NCBI RefSeq assembly: GCF_000756665.1
Contig: NZ_ARXV01000012.1
Location: 53,482-117,481, forward strand
Origin: Alcanivorax nanhaiticus
Lineage (GTDB): Bacteria > Pseudomonadota > Gammaproteobacteria > Pseudomonadales > Alcanivoracaceae
DNA length: 64,000 bases
Direction: 5' to 3'
Position numbers and translations under genes: made by a program. The notes under the pieces are model-generated. The model made no database searches and was not told the DNA's origin. It worked only from the letters and a program-made list of their open reading frames with translations. Of this stretch, positions 33,838 through 43,700 are shown piece by piece. Each line of letters starts with the position of its first letter. The stretch's first letter is position 1.

Positions 33838-36594
33838 ATGTCGGATCTCGCCAGAGAAGTTACCCCGGTCAACATCGAAGACGAACTCAAGCAGTCGTAC
33901 CTGGATTACGCCATGAGCGTGATCGTGGGGCGGGCCCTGCCTGACGTGCGCGACGGCCTGAAGCCGGTACACCGCCGCGTGTTGTTCGCCATGCATGAGC
34001 TGAACAACGACTGGAACAAGCCCTATAAAAAATCGGCCCGTGTGGTCGGTGACGTGATTGGTAAATATCACCCCCATGGTGATTCCGCCGTGTACGACAC
34101 CATCGTGCGGATGGCGCAGCCTTTCTCCCTGCGCTACATGCTGGTTGATGGTCAGGGGAACTTTGGTTCCATCGATGGCGACTCCGCCGCGGCCATGCGT
34201 TACACCGAAGTGCGCATGTCCAAGATCGCCCATGAATTGCTGGCGGATCTGGACAAGGAAACCGTGGATTTCGTCGATAACTACGACGGCACGGAAAAGA
34301 TTCCTGATGTGATGCCCACCCGGGTGCCCAACCTGCTGGTGAACGGTTCCTCCGGTATCGCCGTGGGCATGGCCACCAATATTCCGCCCCATAATCTGGG
34401 CGAGGTGGTGGATGGTTGTCTGGCGCTGATCGACGACGACAGCCTGACCCCCGACGATCTGATGCAGTACATCAAGGGCCCGGATTTCCCCACCGCTGGC
34501 ATCATCAATGGCCGCGCCGGCATCGTGCAGGCCTACCGTACCGGTCGTGGCCGCGTGTACATGCGCGCCCGTGCCGAAATCGAGGCCACTGACAAGAGCG
34601 GCAAAGAAGCCATCATCGTCACCGAGATTCCCTATCAGGTGAACAAGGCACGGTTGATCGAGAAGATCGCCGAGCTGGTGAAAGACAAGAAAATTGAAGG
34701 CATCACCGAACTGCGCGACGAATCCGACAAGGAGGGCATGCGTATCGTGATCGAGCTGCGCAAGGGCGAGAACGCGGAAGTGGTGCTGAACAACCTGTAC
34801 CAGCAGACCCAGATGGAGTCGGTGTTCGGTATCAACACCGTGGCCCTGGTCGATGGCCAGCCCAAGACCCTGAACCTGCGCGAGCTGCTGGATGCCTTTA
34901 TCCGTCACCGTCGTGAAGTGGTGACTCGCCGTACCGTGTTCGAACTGCGCAAGGCCCGCGAAAAGGCGCACCTGCTGGAAGGTCTGGCAGTGGCGTTGAG
35001 TAACATCGATCCGGTGATCGAACTGATCAAGAGCTCGCCGAGCGGTGCCGAAGCGAAAGAAAAGCTGCTGGCCAAAGGCTGGGCGCCGGGTGATGTACTC
35101 AAGATGCTGGAGCGTGCCGGTGGCGAAAATGCCGCTCGCCCGGACGGCCTCGACGAGCAATACGGCCTGCGTGATGACCTCTACTACCTTAGCCCGGAAC
35201 AGGCTCAGGCCATTCTGGACCTGCGTCTGCAGAAGCTGACGGGTCTGGAACGCGAGAAGCTGATCAATGATTACCAGGAGCTGCTGGAAATCATTGCCGA
35301 GCTGATGCTGATCCTGGCGGATCCACAGCGCCTGATGCAGGTGATCCGTGACGAGCTGGTAGCCGTTCGCGAAGAATACGGCGACGAGCGTCGCTCCGAG
35401 ATCGTGGCGTCCCGCCTGGATCTCAGCATGGAAGACCTGATCGCTGAAGAAACCGTGGTGGTGACCCTGTCCAACGGTGGTTACGCCAAGATGCAGCCCA
35501 TCGATACCTACCGCGCCCAGAAGCGTGGCGGTCGCGGCAAGTCCGCCGGGCAGTTGAAAGACGAAGATTATGTGGAGCACCTGCTGGTAGCGGGCACCCA
35601 CGATACCCTGTTGCTGTTTACCGATGCCGGCAAGGTGTTCTGGCTGCGGACCTTCGAGCTGCCGCAAGGTGGCCGTGCTTCCCGCGGCAAGCCCATCGTT
35701 AATTTGCTGCCGGCACTGGGGGCGGAAGAAAGGATTACCGCCATCCTGCGACTCGACGCAGAGATGGTGCGTCAGCAGAAAGCGGACAGCGAAGAAGACG
35801 AAGAGACCACCATTGACGCGGAAGACGTGGTTGATGATGCAGCAGAGGGTGATGACGACGGCATCGTGGCCGATACCGTGCCCGGTCCGTTCATCTTCAT
35901 GGCCACCTCCAGCGGTGTGGTCAAACGTACCCAGCTGGCCAACTTTGCCCGTCCGCGCAGCTCCGGCCTGATCGCCGTAAAACTGCAGGAAGGCGAGCAT
36001 CTGGTGAACGTGGCCATTACCCAGGGCCACGAAGACGTGATGCTGGTGGCGCGCAACGGCAAAGCGGTGCGTTTCCATCAGTCCAAGGTCCGTGTCATGA
36101 GCCGTCTGGCCCGTGGTGTGCGTGGTATCAAGCTGGCCGACGGCGTCGACGTGATCTCCCTGATCGTGCCGGAAGAAAATGGCCAGATCCTGACCGCCTC
36201 CGAGAACGGCTACGGCAAGCGCACCCCGCTCACCGAGTACCCGACCAAAGGTCGTGGTGGCCAGGGCGTGATCGCCATGGTGATCAACGAGCGTAACGGT
36301 GAACTGGTCGGTGCCACCCAGGTGTTTGGCGGCGAGGACATCATGCTGATCTCCAACCAGGGCACCCTGGTGCGTACCGGTGTGGACCAGATCAGCACCT
36401 CCGGTCGTAACACCCAGGGCGTGCGTCTGATTCGCCTCGGCGAGGAAGAAAAACTCTGCGGCCTGGCCACCATTCCGGAACTGGAAGGGGCTGAGGAAGA
36501 CGAGGAGCTGGAAGGTGAAGAGGGTGAGGTGATCGAAGGGGAAGCCACCCCGGAAGCACCGGAGTCCGACGCCAGCGACGACGCAGAAGAGTAA
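33838..36594 (+). CDS. gyrA: DNA gyrase subunit A
   Basis: 918 residues from the ATG with AAGGA RBS (an in-frame ATG 21 bp upstream lacks one). Breakage-reunion domain with [17 protein letters not shown] and catalytic Tyr at residue 122 in AMRYTE. The quinolone-determining positions are wild-type (Ser83, Asp87). The GyrA box AQKRGGRG precedes the C-terminal DNA-wrapping propeller. An acidic insert ([18 protein letters not shown]) and a very acidic tail are normal for this group but long. It forms A2B2 gyrase with GyrB. The stop is followed by a heptad repeat locus. Confidence 0.98.
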   Translation: MSDLAREVTPVNIEDELKQSYLDYAMSVIVGRALPDVRDGLKPVHRRVLFAMHELNNDWNKPYKKSARVVGDVIGKYHPHGDSAVYDTIVRMAQPFSLRYMLVDGQGNFGSIDGDSAAAMRYTEVRMSKIAHELLADLDKETVDFVDNYDGTEKIPDVMPTRVPNLLVNGSSGIAVGMATNIPPHNLGEVVDGCLALIDDDSLTPDDLMQYIKGPDFPTAGIINGRAGIVQAYRTGRGRVYMRARAEIEATDKSGKEAIIVTEIPYQVNKARLIEKIAELVKDKKIEGITELRDESDKEGMRIVIELRKGENAEVVLNNLYQQTQMESVFGINTVALVDGQPKTLNLRELLDAFIRHRREVVTRRTVFELRKAREKAHLLEGLAVALSNIDPVIELIKSSPSGAEAKEKLLAKGWAPGDVLKMLERAGGENAARPDGLDEQYGLRDDLYYLSPEQAQAILDLRLQKLTGLEREKLINDYQELLEIIAELMLILADPQRLMQVIRDELVAVREEYGDERRSEIVASRLDLSMEDLIAEETVVVTLSNGGYAKMQPIDTYRAQKRGGRGKSAGQLKDEDYVEHLLVAGTHDTLLLFTDAGKVFWLRTFELPQGGRASRGKPIVNLLPALGAEERITAILRLDAEMVRQQKADSEEDEETTIDAEDVVDDAAEGDDDGIVADTVPGPFIFMATSSGVVKRTQLANFARPRSSGLIAVKLQEGEHLVNVAITQGHEDVMLVARNGKAVRFHQSKVRVMSRLARGVRGIKLADGVDVISLIVPEENGQILTASENGYGKRTPLTEYPTKGRGGQGVIAMVINERNGELVGATQVFGGEDIMLISNQGTLVRTGVDQISTSGRNTQGVRLIRLGEEEKLCGLATIPELEGAEEDEELEGEEGEVIEGEATPEAPESDASDDAEE

Positions 36595-36604
36595 TATCGT
36601 AGAA

Positions 36605-36689
36605 GCGAGTGACGAGTAACGAGTTTCGAAGAGCAACACCTGAAAGCGTAACCGCTTTTGAATTTCGCAACTCGAAACTCGTACCTCGC
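36605..36689. repeat. Heptad inverted-repeat locus D between gyrA and serC
   Basis: Left arm 36605-36630 (starts GCGAGTGACGAG, ends GTTTCGAA) and right arm 36663-36689 (TTTCGCAACTCGAAACTC...) with an inner stem AAAGCG TAAC CGCTTT. It begins 10 bp after the gyrA stop. The left arm equals that of locus C exactly. Confidence 0.88.
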
Positions 36690-36808
36690 AACGCCTGCCA
36701 ACCCCTTAGACCCGATATCCGGTCACGGGGCTGCCAGGCAGAAATGATGAGCAAGGAAATCCCCGAGCCCGGTTCCGCCGGGCTTCTTTGATTAGACGGA
36801 GAACACAG

Positions 36809-37891
36809 ATGTCCCGCGCCTATAACTTCTGCGCAGGGCCGGCGGCGTTGCCGACGGCGGTACTGGAACAGGCCCAGCAGGAAATGCTGGATTACCAGGG
36901 TATGGGCCTGTCCATCATGGAAATGAGCCACCGGGACAAGGTCTTTGTGGATATCGCCGAGAAGGCCGAGCAGGACCTGCGCGACCTGATGGGAATCAGC
37001 GACGATTACGCCGTGCTGTTCCTGCAGGGCGGGGCGTCTACCCAGTTTGCCATGGTGCCCATGAACCTGTTGGGTGCGGGCGAAACGGCGGATTACATCA
37101 ATACCGGGCAGTGGTCCAAGAAGGCCATCAAGGAAGCCGCTCGCTACGGCAACATCAATGTGGCCGCCAGCAGCGAAGACACCAACTTCACCACCGTCCC
37201 TCCCCAGGATACCTGGCAGCTTTCTGCCAACCCGGCCTACGTGCATTACTGCCCCAATGAAACCATCGGTGGGCTGGAGTACAGCTTCATCCCCGAGGTA
37301 GGTGATACCACCTTGGTGGCGGACATGAGTTCCACCATCCTGTCTCGTCCGGTGGACGTGAACCGCTTCGGTCTGATCTATGCCGGTGCCCAGAAGAATA
37401 TCGGCCCCGCCGGTTTGACCCTGGTTATCGTGCGCAAGGATCTGCTTGGCAAGGCCGGCGCTAATGTGCCTGCGATGCTTAATTATCAGACCCATGCGGA
37501 CAACGGCAGCATGTACAACACCCCGCCCACCTACGCCTGGTACCTGGCTGGTCTGGTATTTGAATGGCTGAAAAAGCAGGGTGGCGTGGCCAACATGGCA
37601 GAAATCAACCAGCGCAAGGCCGAAAAGCTGTATGGTTTCATTGATGGCAGTGATTTCTACAGCAACCCGGTGGAAGTGATCAGCCGCAGCCAGATGAATG
37701 TGCCGTTTGTGCTGGGCGATGATCGTCTGGACAAGCCGTTCCTGGCAGAAGCCGATGCCGCTGGCCTGCTCAACCTGAAAGGTCACCGCAGCGTCGGCGG
37801 CATGCGTGCCAGCATCTACAACGCGGTGCCGGAAGCGGCTGTGGATGCGCTGATCGCCTTTATGGCGGACTTCGAAAAAAGGAACGCCTAA
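36809..37891 (+). CDS. serC: Phosphoserine aminotransferase
   Basis: 360 residues from the ATG preceded by ACGGAGAA; starts MSRAYNFCAGPAALP as the family does. The PLP-lysine lies in YAGAQKNIGPAGLT (~residue 195), with the DMSSTILSRPVD loop before it. It converts 3-phosphohydroxypyruvate to phosphoserine, and also acts in pyridoxine synthesis. First gene of the serC-pheA-hisC-tyrA/aroA-cmk-rpsA aromatic amino acid supercluster. Confidence 0.97.
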   Translation: MSRAYNFCAGPAALPTAVLEQAQQEMLDYQGMGLSIMEMSHRDKVFVDIAEKAEQDLRDLMGISDDYAVLFLQGGASTQFAMVPMNLLGAGETADYINTGQWSKKAIKEAARYGNINVAASSEDTNFTTVPPQDTWQLSANPAYVHYCPNETIGGLEYSFIPEVGDTTLVADMSSTILSRPVDVNRFGLIYAGAQKNIGPAGLTLVIVRKDLLGKAGANVPAMLNYQTHADNGSMYNTPPTYAWYLAGLVFEWLKKQGGVANMAEINQRKAEKLYGFIDGSDFYSNPVEVISRSQMNVPFVLGDDRLDKPFLAEADAAGLLNLKGHRSVGGMRASIYNAVPEAAVDALIAFMADFEKRNA

Positions 37892-38060
37892 ACGCGTCAC
37901 CCAGCACGCAACACGCCGCCTTGGGGGTGGTTGTGTTGCGGGCGTTTGGCGAAGTGATTGTTTGAGAGGTGGGTAGAACAATGGATTTGAACGGTTGGCA
38001 CGAGATCGCAACGAACGCTCCCACGCTTGTTCGCGTGTTGCGTGATGCGTGCTGCATGCA
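37892..38060. repeat. Heptad inverted-repeat locus E between serC and pheA
   Basis: Left arm 37892-37917 with units ACGCAAC/ACGCCGC directly after the serC stop, and right arm 38033-38060 with GCGTGTT, GCGTGAT, GCGTGCT, GCATGCA. CACGCAACACGC is shared in inverted orientation. The 115 bp between the arms contains no gene. Confidence 0.75.
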
Positions 38061-38072
38061 GGCGAGTCCGAA

Positions 38073-39155
38073 ATGACTGATTCATTAGACAACTTGCGTA
38101 ACCAGATCGACGAGCTGGATCAGAAGCTGCAGGATCTGCTTAACGAGCGTGCCACCCTGGCCCACAAGGTGGCGGAAGTGAAAATCGCCACCGACCCGAA
38201 CCCGGTGTTCTATCGTCCTGAGCGTGAAGCCCAGGTGCTGCGCCGGGTGAAAGAGCGCAATCAGGGGCCGCTGGACGGTGAGACCATGGCGCGGTTTTTC
38301 CGCGAGATCATGAGTGCCTGTCTGGCGCTGGAACAACGCATGAAAGTGGCGTTTCTGGGCCCGGAAGGCACCTTTACCCAACAGGCTGCCCTGAAGCACT
38401 TTGGCCATGCGGTGGAATCGGTGCCGCTGGGTGCCATTGATGAGGTGTTCCGCGAAGTGGAAGCCGGTGCCGCCCATTACGGTGTGGTGCCGGTCGAAAA
38501 CTCCACCGAGGGCGTGGTCAATCACACCCTGGATACCTTCATGACCTCCGAGCTGAAGATCTGCGGCGAGGTGGAGCTGCGTATCCATCATCACCTGCTG
38601 GCCGGTGAACATACCCAGCGTGACAAGGTGACCCGGGTGTACTCCCACCAGCAGACCCTGGCCCAGTGCCGTCAGTGGCTGGATGCGCACATGCCCGGCG
38701 TCGAGCGTATCGCGGTGAGCTCCAATGCCGAAGCGGCCCGTCGTCTCAAGGACGAGTGGAACGCCATGGCCATTGCCGGTGAAATGGCGGAAGAGCTGTA
38801 TGGGCTGGAAGCCGTGCAACGCAACATCGAGGATCGCCCGGACAACACCACCCGGTTCCTGATCATCGGCCGCCAGGACACCCCGGCGTCCGGCAAGGAC
38901 AAGACCAGCCTGATGGTCAGTGGCAAGAACCGCCCCGGCCTGTTGTTCGAAGTGCTGGCCCCGTTCCGCGACGAAGGCATCAACCTGACCCGCCTGGAGT
39001 CCCGCCCGTCCCGTACCGCGAACTGGAGCTATGTGTTCTTTGTGGACTGTGAAGGGCACAAGGAAGACGGCAACCTGCAGGCGGTATTGGACAAGCTGGA
39101 GGCTGCCGGCAATACCATCAAGCTGTTGGGGTCGTACCCAAAAGCGGTGCTCTAA
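38073..39155 (+). CDS. pheA: Bifunctional chorismate mutase/prephenate dehydratase
   Basis: 360 residues; the ATG at 38073 begins the family's MTDSLDNLRNQIDELDQKL, whereas an upstream in-frame ATG lies inside a repeat. AroQ chorismate mutase domain at ~1-90, prephenate dehydratase at ~95-270 (VAFLGPEGTFTQQAALKHFG; TTRFLIIGR, containing the catalytic Thr region), ACT domain at ~280-350 (KTSLMVSGKNRPGLLFEVL, ESRPSR) for phenylalanine feedback. Makes phenylpyruvate for phenylalanine synthesis. Confidence 0.96.
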   Translation: MTDSLDNLRNQIDELDQKLQDLLNERATLAHKVAEVKIATDPNPVFYRPEREAQVLRRVKERNQGPLDGETMARFFREIMSACLALEQRMKVAFLGPEGTFTQQAALKHFGHAVESVPLGAIDEVFREVEAGAAHYGVVPVENSTEGVVNHTLDTFMTSELKICGEVELRIHHHLLAGEHTQRDKVTRVYSHQQTLAQCRQWLDAHMPGVERIAVSSNAEAARRLKDEWNAMAIAGEMAEELYGLEAVQRNIEDRPDNTTRFLIIGRQDTPASGKDKTSLMVSGKNRPGLLFEVLAPFRDEGINLTRLESRPSRTANWSYVFFVDCEGHKEDGNLQAVLDKLEAAGNTIKLLGSYPKAVL

Positions 39156-39159
39156 GCCG

Positions 39160-39227
39160 CTGTGGGAGCGAGCCTGCTCGCGATTCGGTTTCGCTAACGA
39201 GAATCGCGAGCAGGCTCGCTCCCACAG
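39160..39227. repeat. REP-type long hairpin between pheA and hisC
   Basis: Perfect 27-bp arms (39160-39186 and 39201-39227) around a 14-nt loop, beginning CTGTGGGAGCGAGCCTGC. The GTGGGAGCGAGCCTGCTCGCGA core is that of the REP/REPIN palindromes well known in Pseudomonas, which are mobilised by RAYT transposases. No RAYT gene is in this window. Confidence 0.9.
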
Positions 39228-39266
39228 AAATTACCTGCTGCAGATGTCGGCTTGAATGGGGTTTTT

Positions 39267-39296
39267 CCTCTGCGACCTCTGTGCCCTCTGTGGTAA
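39267..39296 (+). repeat. 9-bp-period repeat upstream of hisC
   Basis: Three units at 9-bp spacing (CTCTGCGAC, CTCTGTGCC, CTCTGTGGT) followed by an A run. The same family forms an inverted pair at 53481-53558. Confidence 0.7.
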
Positions 39297-39346
39297 AAAA
39301 CAAAGACGAATCCACCGCCTACAACCAGGCACCAGGGAGCAGCATC

Positions 39347-40459
39347 ATGACCTGCGATTACATCCAATTAGCCAACAACGGCATCCAGCAGCTCAAGCCC
39401 TACGAGCCGGGCAAGCCCATTGAGGAATTGGAGCGCGAGCTGGGGGTGACGGACATCGTCAAACTGGCCAGCAACGAGAATCCGCTGGGCGCTAGCCACA
39501 AGGCCCTGCATGCGCTCAAGCACCTGCATGAACTGCACTTGTACCCGGATGGCGCTACCTTTTCCCTGAAGGCAGCACTGGCAGAAAAACTCAATGTGGC
39601 CAGCAACCAGCTGACCCTGGGCAATGGCTCCAACGATGTGCTCGACATGATTGCCCGTGCCTACCTGCAGGAAGGTGACGAAGCCATCTTCTCCGAGTAT
39701 GCCTTTGCGGTGTATCCGATCGTGACCCTGGCCTGCAATGCCAAGCCGGTGCAGGTACCGTCCAACCTGTTTGGCCATGATCTGGCAGCCATGGCTGAGG
39801 CGGTGACCGATCGCACCCGGGTCATCTTTGTGGCCAACCCGAACAACCCCACCGGCACCTGGTTCAATGCCCATGCGCTGGACGAGTTCCTGTCACGGAT
39901 TCCCGAGCGGGTGATCGTGGTGCTGGACGAGGCCTACTTCGAGTATGTGGAAGAAAGTCATTACCCCAACGGCATCGATCGGCTGGGCAAATACCCCAAC
40001 CTGATCGTGACCCGTACCTTCTCCAAGATCTATGGCCTTGCCGGTCTGCGCGTGGGCTACGGTATCTCCAGCCCGGAAATCGCCGATGTGCTCAACCGGG
40101 TGCGTCAGCCGTTCAACGTGAACACCCCGGCCCAGATCGCCGCGGAAGCCGCACTGCAGGACGATGACCACATCGAGAATTCCCGCAGCGAGAACACCAC
40201 CGGCCTGGTGCAGATCGCTGAAGGCTTGCAGAAGCTGCATCTGGAGCAGATTCCCTCTGTGGCCAACTTTATTGCCTTTGATTGCGGTCAGCCTGCCATG
40301 CCGGTCTATGAAGGGCTGCTCAAGGAAGGGGTGATCGTGCGCCCGCTGGGCGGCTATGGCATGCCCAATCATCTGCGGGTGACTATCGGCACCAGCCGCG
40401 AGAACGAGCGCTTCCTGATCGCCCTCAAGCATGTGCTGCAGGATCTGGCCGATGGGTGA
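39347..40459 (+). CDS. hisC: Histidinol-phosphate aminotransferase (HisC2 type)
   Basis: 370 residues from the ATG at 39347 with GGGAG upstream; a longer frame begins at 39281 in repeat sequence. PLP fold type I: KLASNENPLGAS near 35, NPNNPTGTWF (~165), and PLP-Lys in TRTFSKIYGLAGLRVGYG (~225). Located between pheA and tyrA/aroA as in Pseudomonas hisC2, where it may serve aromatic amino acid transamination as well as histidine synthesis. Confidence 0.94.
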   Translation: MTCDYIQLANNGIQQLKPYEPGKPIEELERELGVTDIVKLASNENPLGASHKALHALKHLHELHLYPDGATFSLKAALAEKLNVASNQLTLGNGSNDVLDMIARAYLQEGDEAIFSEYAFAVYPIVTLACNAKPVQVPSNLFGHDLAAMAEAVTDRTRVIFVANPNNPTGTWFNAHALDEFLSRIPERVIVVLDEAYFEYVEESHYPNGIDRLGKYPNLIVTRTFSKIYGLAGLRVGYGISSPEIADVLNRVRQPFNVNTPAQIAAEAALQDDDHIENSRSENTTGLVQIAEGLQKLHLEQIPSVANFIAFDCGQPAMPVYEGLLKEGVIVRPLGGYGMPNHLRVTIGTSRENERFLIALKHVLQDLADG

Positions 40460-40482
40460 TTTCAACCGTTTCGGACTCCTCG

Positions 40483-40566
40483 CTGTAGGAGCGTCGCTTG
40501 AGACGCGAACCTGCTTGCGAGATGCCTTGCCAGATTCGGTTAGCGCCTCAAGCGGCGCTCCTACAG
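40483..40566. repeat. REPIN-like inverted repeat upstream of tyrA/aroA
   Basis: Arms CTGTAGGAGCG...CGCTTGAG (40483-40509) and its imperfect complement ending CGGCGCTCCTACAG (40540-40566). Belongs to the CTGTAGGAGCG class, different from the CTGTGGGAGCG class at 39160. Confidence 0.85.
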
Positions 40567-40584
40567 AGGAAGGTGGGCGCTCGA

Positions 40585-42828
40585 ATGTCTGAACCACTCT
40601 TCAATCGCATCGCCATCATTGGCCTCGGCCTGATTGGCGGTTCCTTTGCTGCTGCTGCCCGAGAGAACGGTCTGGCCAATTCCATCGTGGCCGGCTCGCG
40701 CTCGGCGCGCACCCTGGAGCAGGGCATTGCCCTGGGGGTGGTGGATGACGGTAGCCAGGATCTGGCAGAGGCGGTAAAAGGCGCGGACCTGGTATTCGTG
40801 TCCACTCCGGTGTCCGCCATGGGCAAGGTGCTGGCGGCCCTGAAGCCGGGCCTTTCCCGCTCCGCGATCGTCACCGACGGCGGCAGCGTTAAAGGCAACG
40901 TGATTACGGCTGCCCGTGAGGCGTTGGGGGAGCATTATTCCCGCTTCGTGCCCGGTCACCCCATTGCCGGCAAGGAAAAAAGTGGCGTGACGGCGGCGGA
41001 TGCGACCCTGTACCGGGATCATCGGGTGATCCTGACCCCCACCGACGATACCGACCCGGCAGCCACCGCCAAAGTGCGCGCTATCTGGACTGCCATGGGC
41101 GCCGAAGTGCTGCAGATGTCGCCGGATTACCACGACCAGGTGCTGGCGGAAACCAGCCACCTGCCGCACCTGCTGGCTTTCTCCCTGGTGGATACTCTGG
41201 CCCGGCAGGGGGATTCCAACGAGATTTTCCGCTATGCTGCCGGCGGTTTTCGGGACTTCACCCGGATTGCCAGCTCCGACCCGGTCATGTGGCACGACAT
41301 TTTCCGGGAGAACAAGGCCGCCCTGTTGCAGGCGCTGGGCCTGTTCAGCAATGGCATCGACCGTTTCCGCGACGCCGTGGAAAGAGGGGATTCCGATGCC
41401 CTGATGGGCATCATGACCCGCGCCAATACGGCCCGGGCACACTTTATGGCCATGAACGGGCGCACTTCCTATACTCGCGCCCAACATTCAGGTGACGACA
41501 CAATCATGACAGACACAAGCAAGGCCAACCCGACCTATCTGATGAGCCCGGGTGGCAAGCTGAATGGCCGCATCCGCGTGCCCGGCGATAAATCCATGTC
41601 CCACCGTTCCATTATGCTGGGTTCCCTGGCGGACGGGGTGACCGAGGTAGAGGGTTTCCTGGAAGGGGAAGATGCTCTGGCAACCCTGCAGGCATTCCGC
41701 GACATGGGCGTGGTGATCGAAGGCCCCAATAATGGTCAGGTGACCATCCATGGTGTTGGTTTGCATGGCCTGAAAGCGCCCAACAAGCCGCTGTACATGG
41801 GTAACTCGGGCACCTCCATGCGTCTGCTCACCGGTCTGCTGGCTGGTCAGGCCTTTGATGTGGAGCTCACCGGTGATGCGTCTCTCTCCAAGCGCCCCAT
41901 GGAGCGGGTGGCCAAGCCCCTGCGTGACATGGGAGCCCAGATCACCACCGGCGATGAAGGGCGTCCGCCAGTGCGCATTCGTGGCGGCCAGTCTCTCAAG
42001 GCGATCCACTATGATCTGCCCATGGCCTCGGCCCAGGTAAAATCTGCCGTCTTGCTGGGTGGCCTGTATGCCGAAGGGGAAACCTCGGTCACCGAACCCG
42101 CGCCCACCCGTGACCACACCGAACGCATGCTGGGCGGTTTCGGCTATGCCGTACGCCGTGACGGCGCCACCAGCGCGGTGCAGGGCGGTGGCAAGCTCAC
42201 TGCCTGCAAGCTGGAAGTCCCGGCAGACATTTCCTCTGCCGCCTTTTTCCTGGTCGGCGCGTCCATTGCCGAAGGCAGCGAAGTGACGTTGCCGCACGTG
42301 GGGATCAATCCCACTCGTACCGGCGTGATCGACATCCTCAAGCTGATGGGGGCGGATATCCGCCTGGAAAACCAGCGCGATGCCGGTGGTGAGCCGGTGG
42401 CGGATATCGTGGTGAAATCTGCGCCGCTGAAGGGTATTGAGATTCCCGAGGAGCTGGTGCCCCTGGCCATCGACGAATTCCCGGCCATTTTCATCGCCGC
42501 CGCCTGTGCCGAAGGCGACACCATCCTGCGCGGTGCGGAAGAGTTGCGGGTGAAGGAATCTGACCGTATCCAGGTGATGGCCGATGGCCTGGCCGCCCTG
42601 GGTGTGGATCACGAAGTATTTGAAGACGGCATCCGCATCACCGGTGGCGAGTTCGGTGGTGGTGAGATTCAGTCCCACGGTGACCATCGTATCGCCATGA
42701 GCTTTGCCATGGCGTCCCTGCGTGCCAATGGCCCCATCACTATTCATGATTGTGCCAACGTGGCGACCAGTTTCCCGGGCTTTGCCCAGCTGTCCGCCCA
42801 TGCCGGCCTGCAGCTGGAGGAAAAATGA
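40585..42828 (+). CDS. tyrA-aroA: Fused prephenate dehydrogenase / 5-enolpyruvylshikimate-3-phosphate synthase
   Basis: 747 residues from the ATG at 40585 with GGAAGG upstream. The N-terminal ~295 residues are NAD-dependent prephenate dehydrogenase ([42 protein letters not shown]). The C-terminal ~440 residues are EPSP synthase ([62 protein letters not shown]). The fusion is established in Pseudomonas and relatives. It makes 4-hydroxyphenylpyruvate and EPSP. The stop overlaps the cmk start by 3 bp. Confidence 0.97.
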   Translation: MSEPLFNRIAIIGLGLIGGSFAAAARENGLANSIVAGSRSARTLEQGIALGVVDDGSQDLAEAVKGADLVFVSTPVSAMGKVLAALKPGLSRSAIVTDGGSVKGNVITAAREALGEHYSRFVPGHPIAGKEKSGVTAADATLYRDHRVILTPTDDTDPAATAKVRAIWTAMGAEVLQMSPDYHDQVLAETSHLPHLLAFSLVDTLARQGDSNEIFRYAAGGFRDFTRIASSDPVMWHDIFRENKAALLQALGLFSNGIDRFRDAVERGDSDALMGIMTRANTARAHFMAMNGRTSYTRAQHSGDDTIMTDTSKANPTYLMSPGGKLNGRIRVPGDKSMSHRSIMLGSLADGVTEVEGFLEGEDALATLQAFRDMGVVIEGPNNGQVTIHGVGLHGLKAPNKPLYMGNSGTSMRLLTGLLAGQAFDVELTGDASLSKRPMERVAKPLRDMGAQITTGDEGRPPVRIRGGQSLKAIHYDLPMASAQVKSAVLLGGLYAEGETSVTEPAPTRDHTERMLGGFGYAVRRDGATSAVQGGGKLTACKLEVPADISSAAFFLVGASIAEGSEVTLPHVGINPTRTGVIDILKLMGADIRLENQRDAGGEPVADIVVKSAPLKGIEIPEELVPLAIDEFPAIFIAAACAEGDTILRGAEELRVKESDRIQVMADGLAALGVDHEVFEDGIRITGGEFGGGEIQSHGDHRIAMSFAMASLRANGPITIHDCANVATSFPGFAQLSAHAGLQLEEK

Positions 42829-43502
42829 CGGAAACCGCCGTACTCACTATCGACGGGCCGGTTTCCTCCGGTAAAGGTACCGTGGCACGACTGGTGGCTG
42901 CACGTTTGGGCTGGCACCTGCTGGATTCCGGTGCGCTCTACCGGGTTCTGGGCTATTACGCCAGAAATCAAGGGGTTGCGCTGGATGATGAGGCCGCCTT
43001 GGTGTCGTTGGCCAAAGCCCTCCCGGTGCGATTTGTGGAGAGCCAGGGGGAAACAGCAGTGATTCTGGACGGCGAAGATGTCTCCAATATCATCCGCCAG
43101 GAAAGCGTCGGCGAGCTGGCCAGCCAGGTGGCGGTGTTGCAGCCGGTGCGTGATGCGCTGCTGGCCCGCCAGCAGGCGTTTGCGGAGTCTCCGGGGCTGG
43201 TAGCGGATGGCCGGGATATGGGTACCGTGGTGTTTACCGATGCTCCCCTCAAGATTTACCTCACCGCCAGCGCTGAAGAGCGCGCCAGACGGCGCTTTGA
43301 GCAGTTGAAGGAAAAGGGGTTTGGTGCTACCCTCGCGACCCTTGTTGAGGACATCCGCACCCGGGATGACCGTGACATGAACCGTGAGGTGGCGCCATTG
43401 CGCCCGGCAGACGATGCCGTGGTGATTGATTCCACAACACTTTCGGTTGATGACGTGGTAAACCGGATTCTCGACGAGGCTGCGGCGCGACAGCTGGTTT
43501 GA
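42825..43502 (+). CDS. cmk: Cytidylate kinase
   Basis: 225 residues from the ATG overlapping the aroA stop. P-loop [22 protein letters not shown], substrate region [16 protein letters not shown], and [20 protein letters not shown] with the ADGRDMGT motif are diagnostic. Phosphorylates CMP/dCMP. The conserved order aroA-cmk-rpsA-ihfB follows. Confidence 0.96.
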   Translation: MTETAVLTIDGPVSSGKGTVARLVAARLGWHLLDSGALYRVLGYYARNQGVALDDEAALVSLAKALPVRFVESQGETAVILDGEDVSNIIRQESVGELASQVAVLQPVRDALLARQQAFAESPGLVADGRDMGTVVFTDAPLKIYLTASAEERARRRFEQLKEKGFGATLATLVEDIRTRDDRDMNREVAPLRPADDAVVIDSTTLSVDDVVNRILDEAAARQLV

Positions 43503-43700
43503 ACCTGTTCAGCCAGACGTAACGCAGCAGTCACACACCCATGGCACCCTTCGGCAACCCTTGTCGCGGGGCGTTTTTGATTCTGTGTTCAAGCGGCTGA
43601 TCTGTCACTCCCTCACAAAGTAAGCCAGCTGGGGAGGGCGGGTCCAATTATCCATAACCCATGTCTGCTGGTTGGCATGTGAATGTAAACAGAGAGAAAC

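Noticed and set aside
33790..36639. 949-codon open frame antisense to gyrA
   Set aside because: Composition is that of a shadow of a high-GC, codon-biased gene; the plus strand encodes an unmistakable GyrA.
36392..38092. 566-codon minus-strand frame across gyrA end and serC
   Set aside because: It crosses the heptad repeat locus and lies antisense to two certain genes.
41488..42801. 437-codon frame antisense to the aroA part
   Set aside because: Overlaps the certain EPSP synthase domain and has no protein-like motif.
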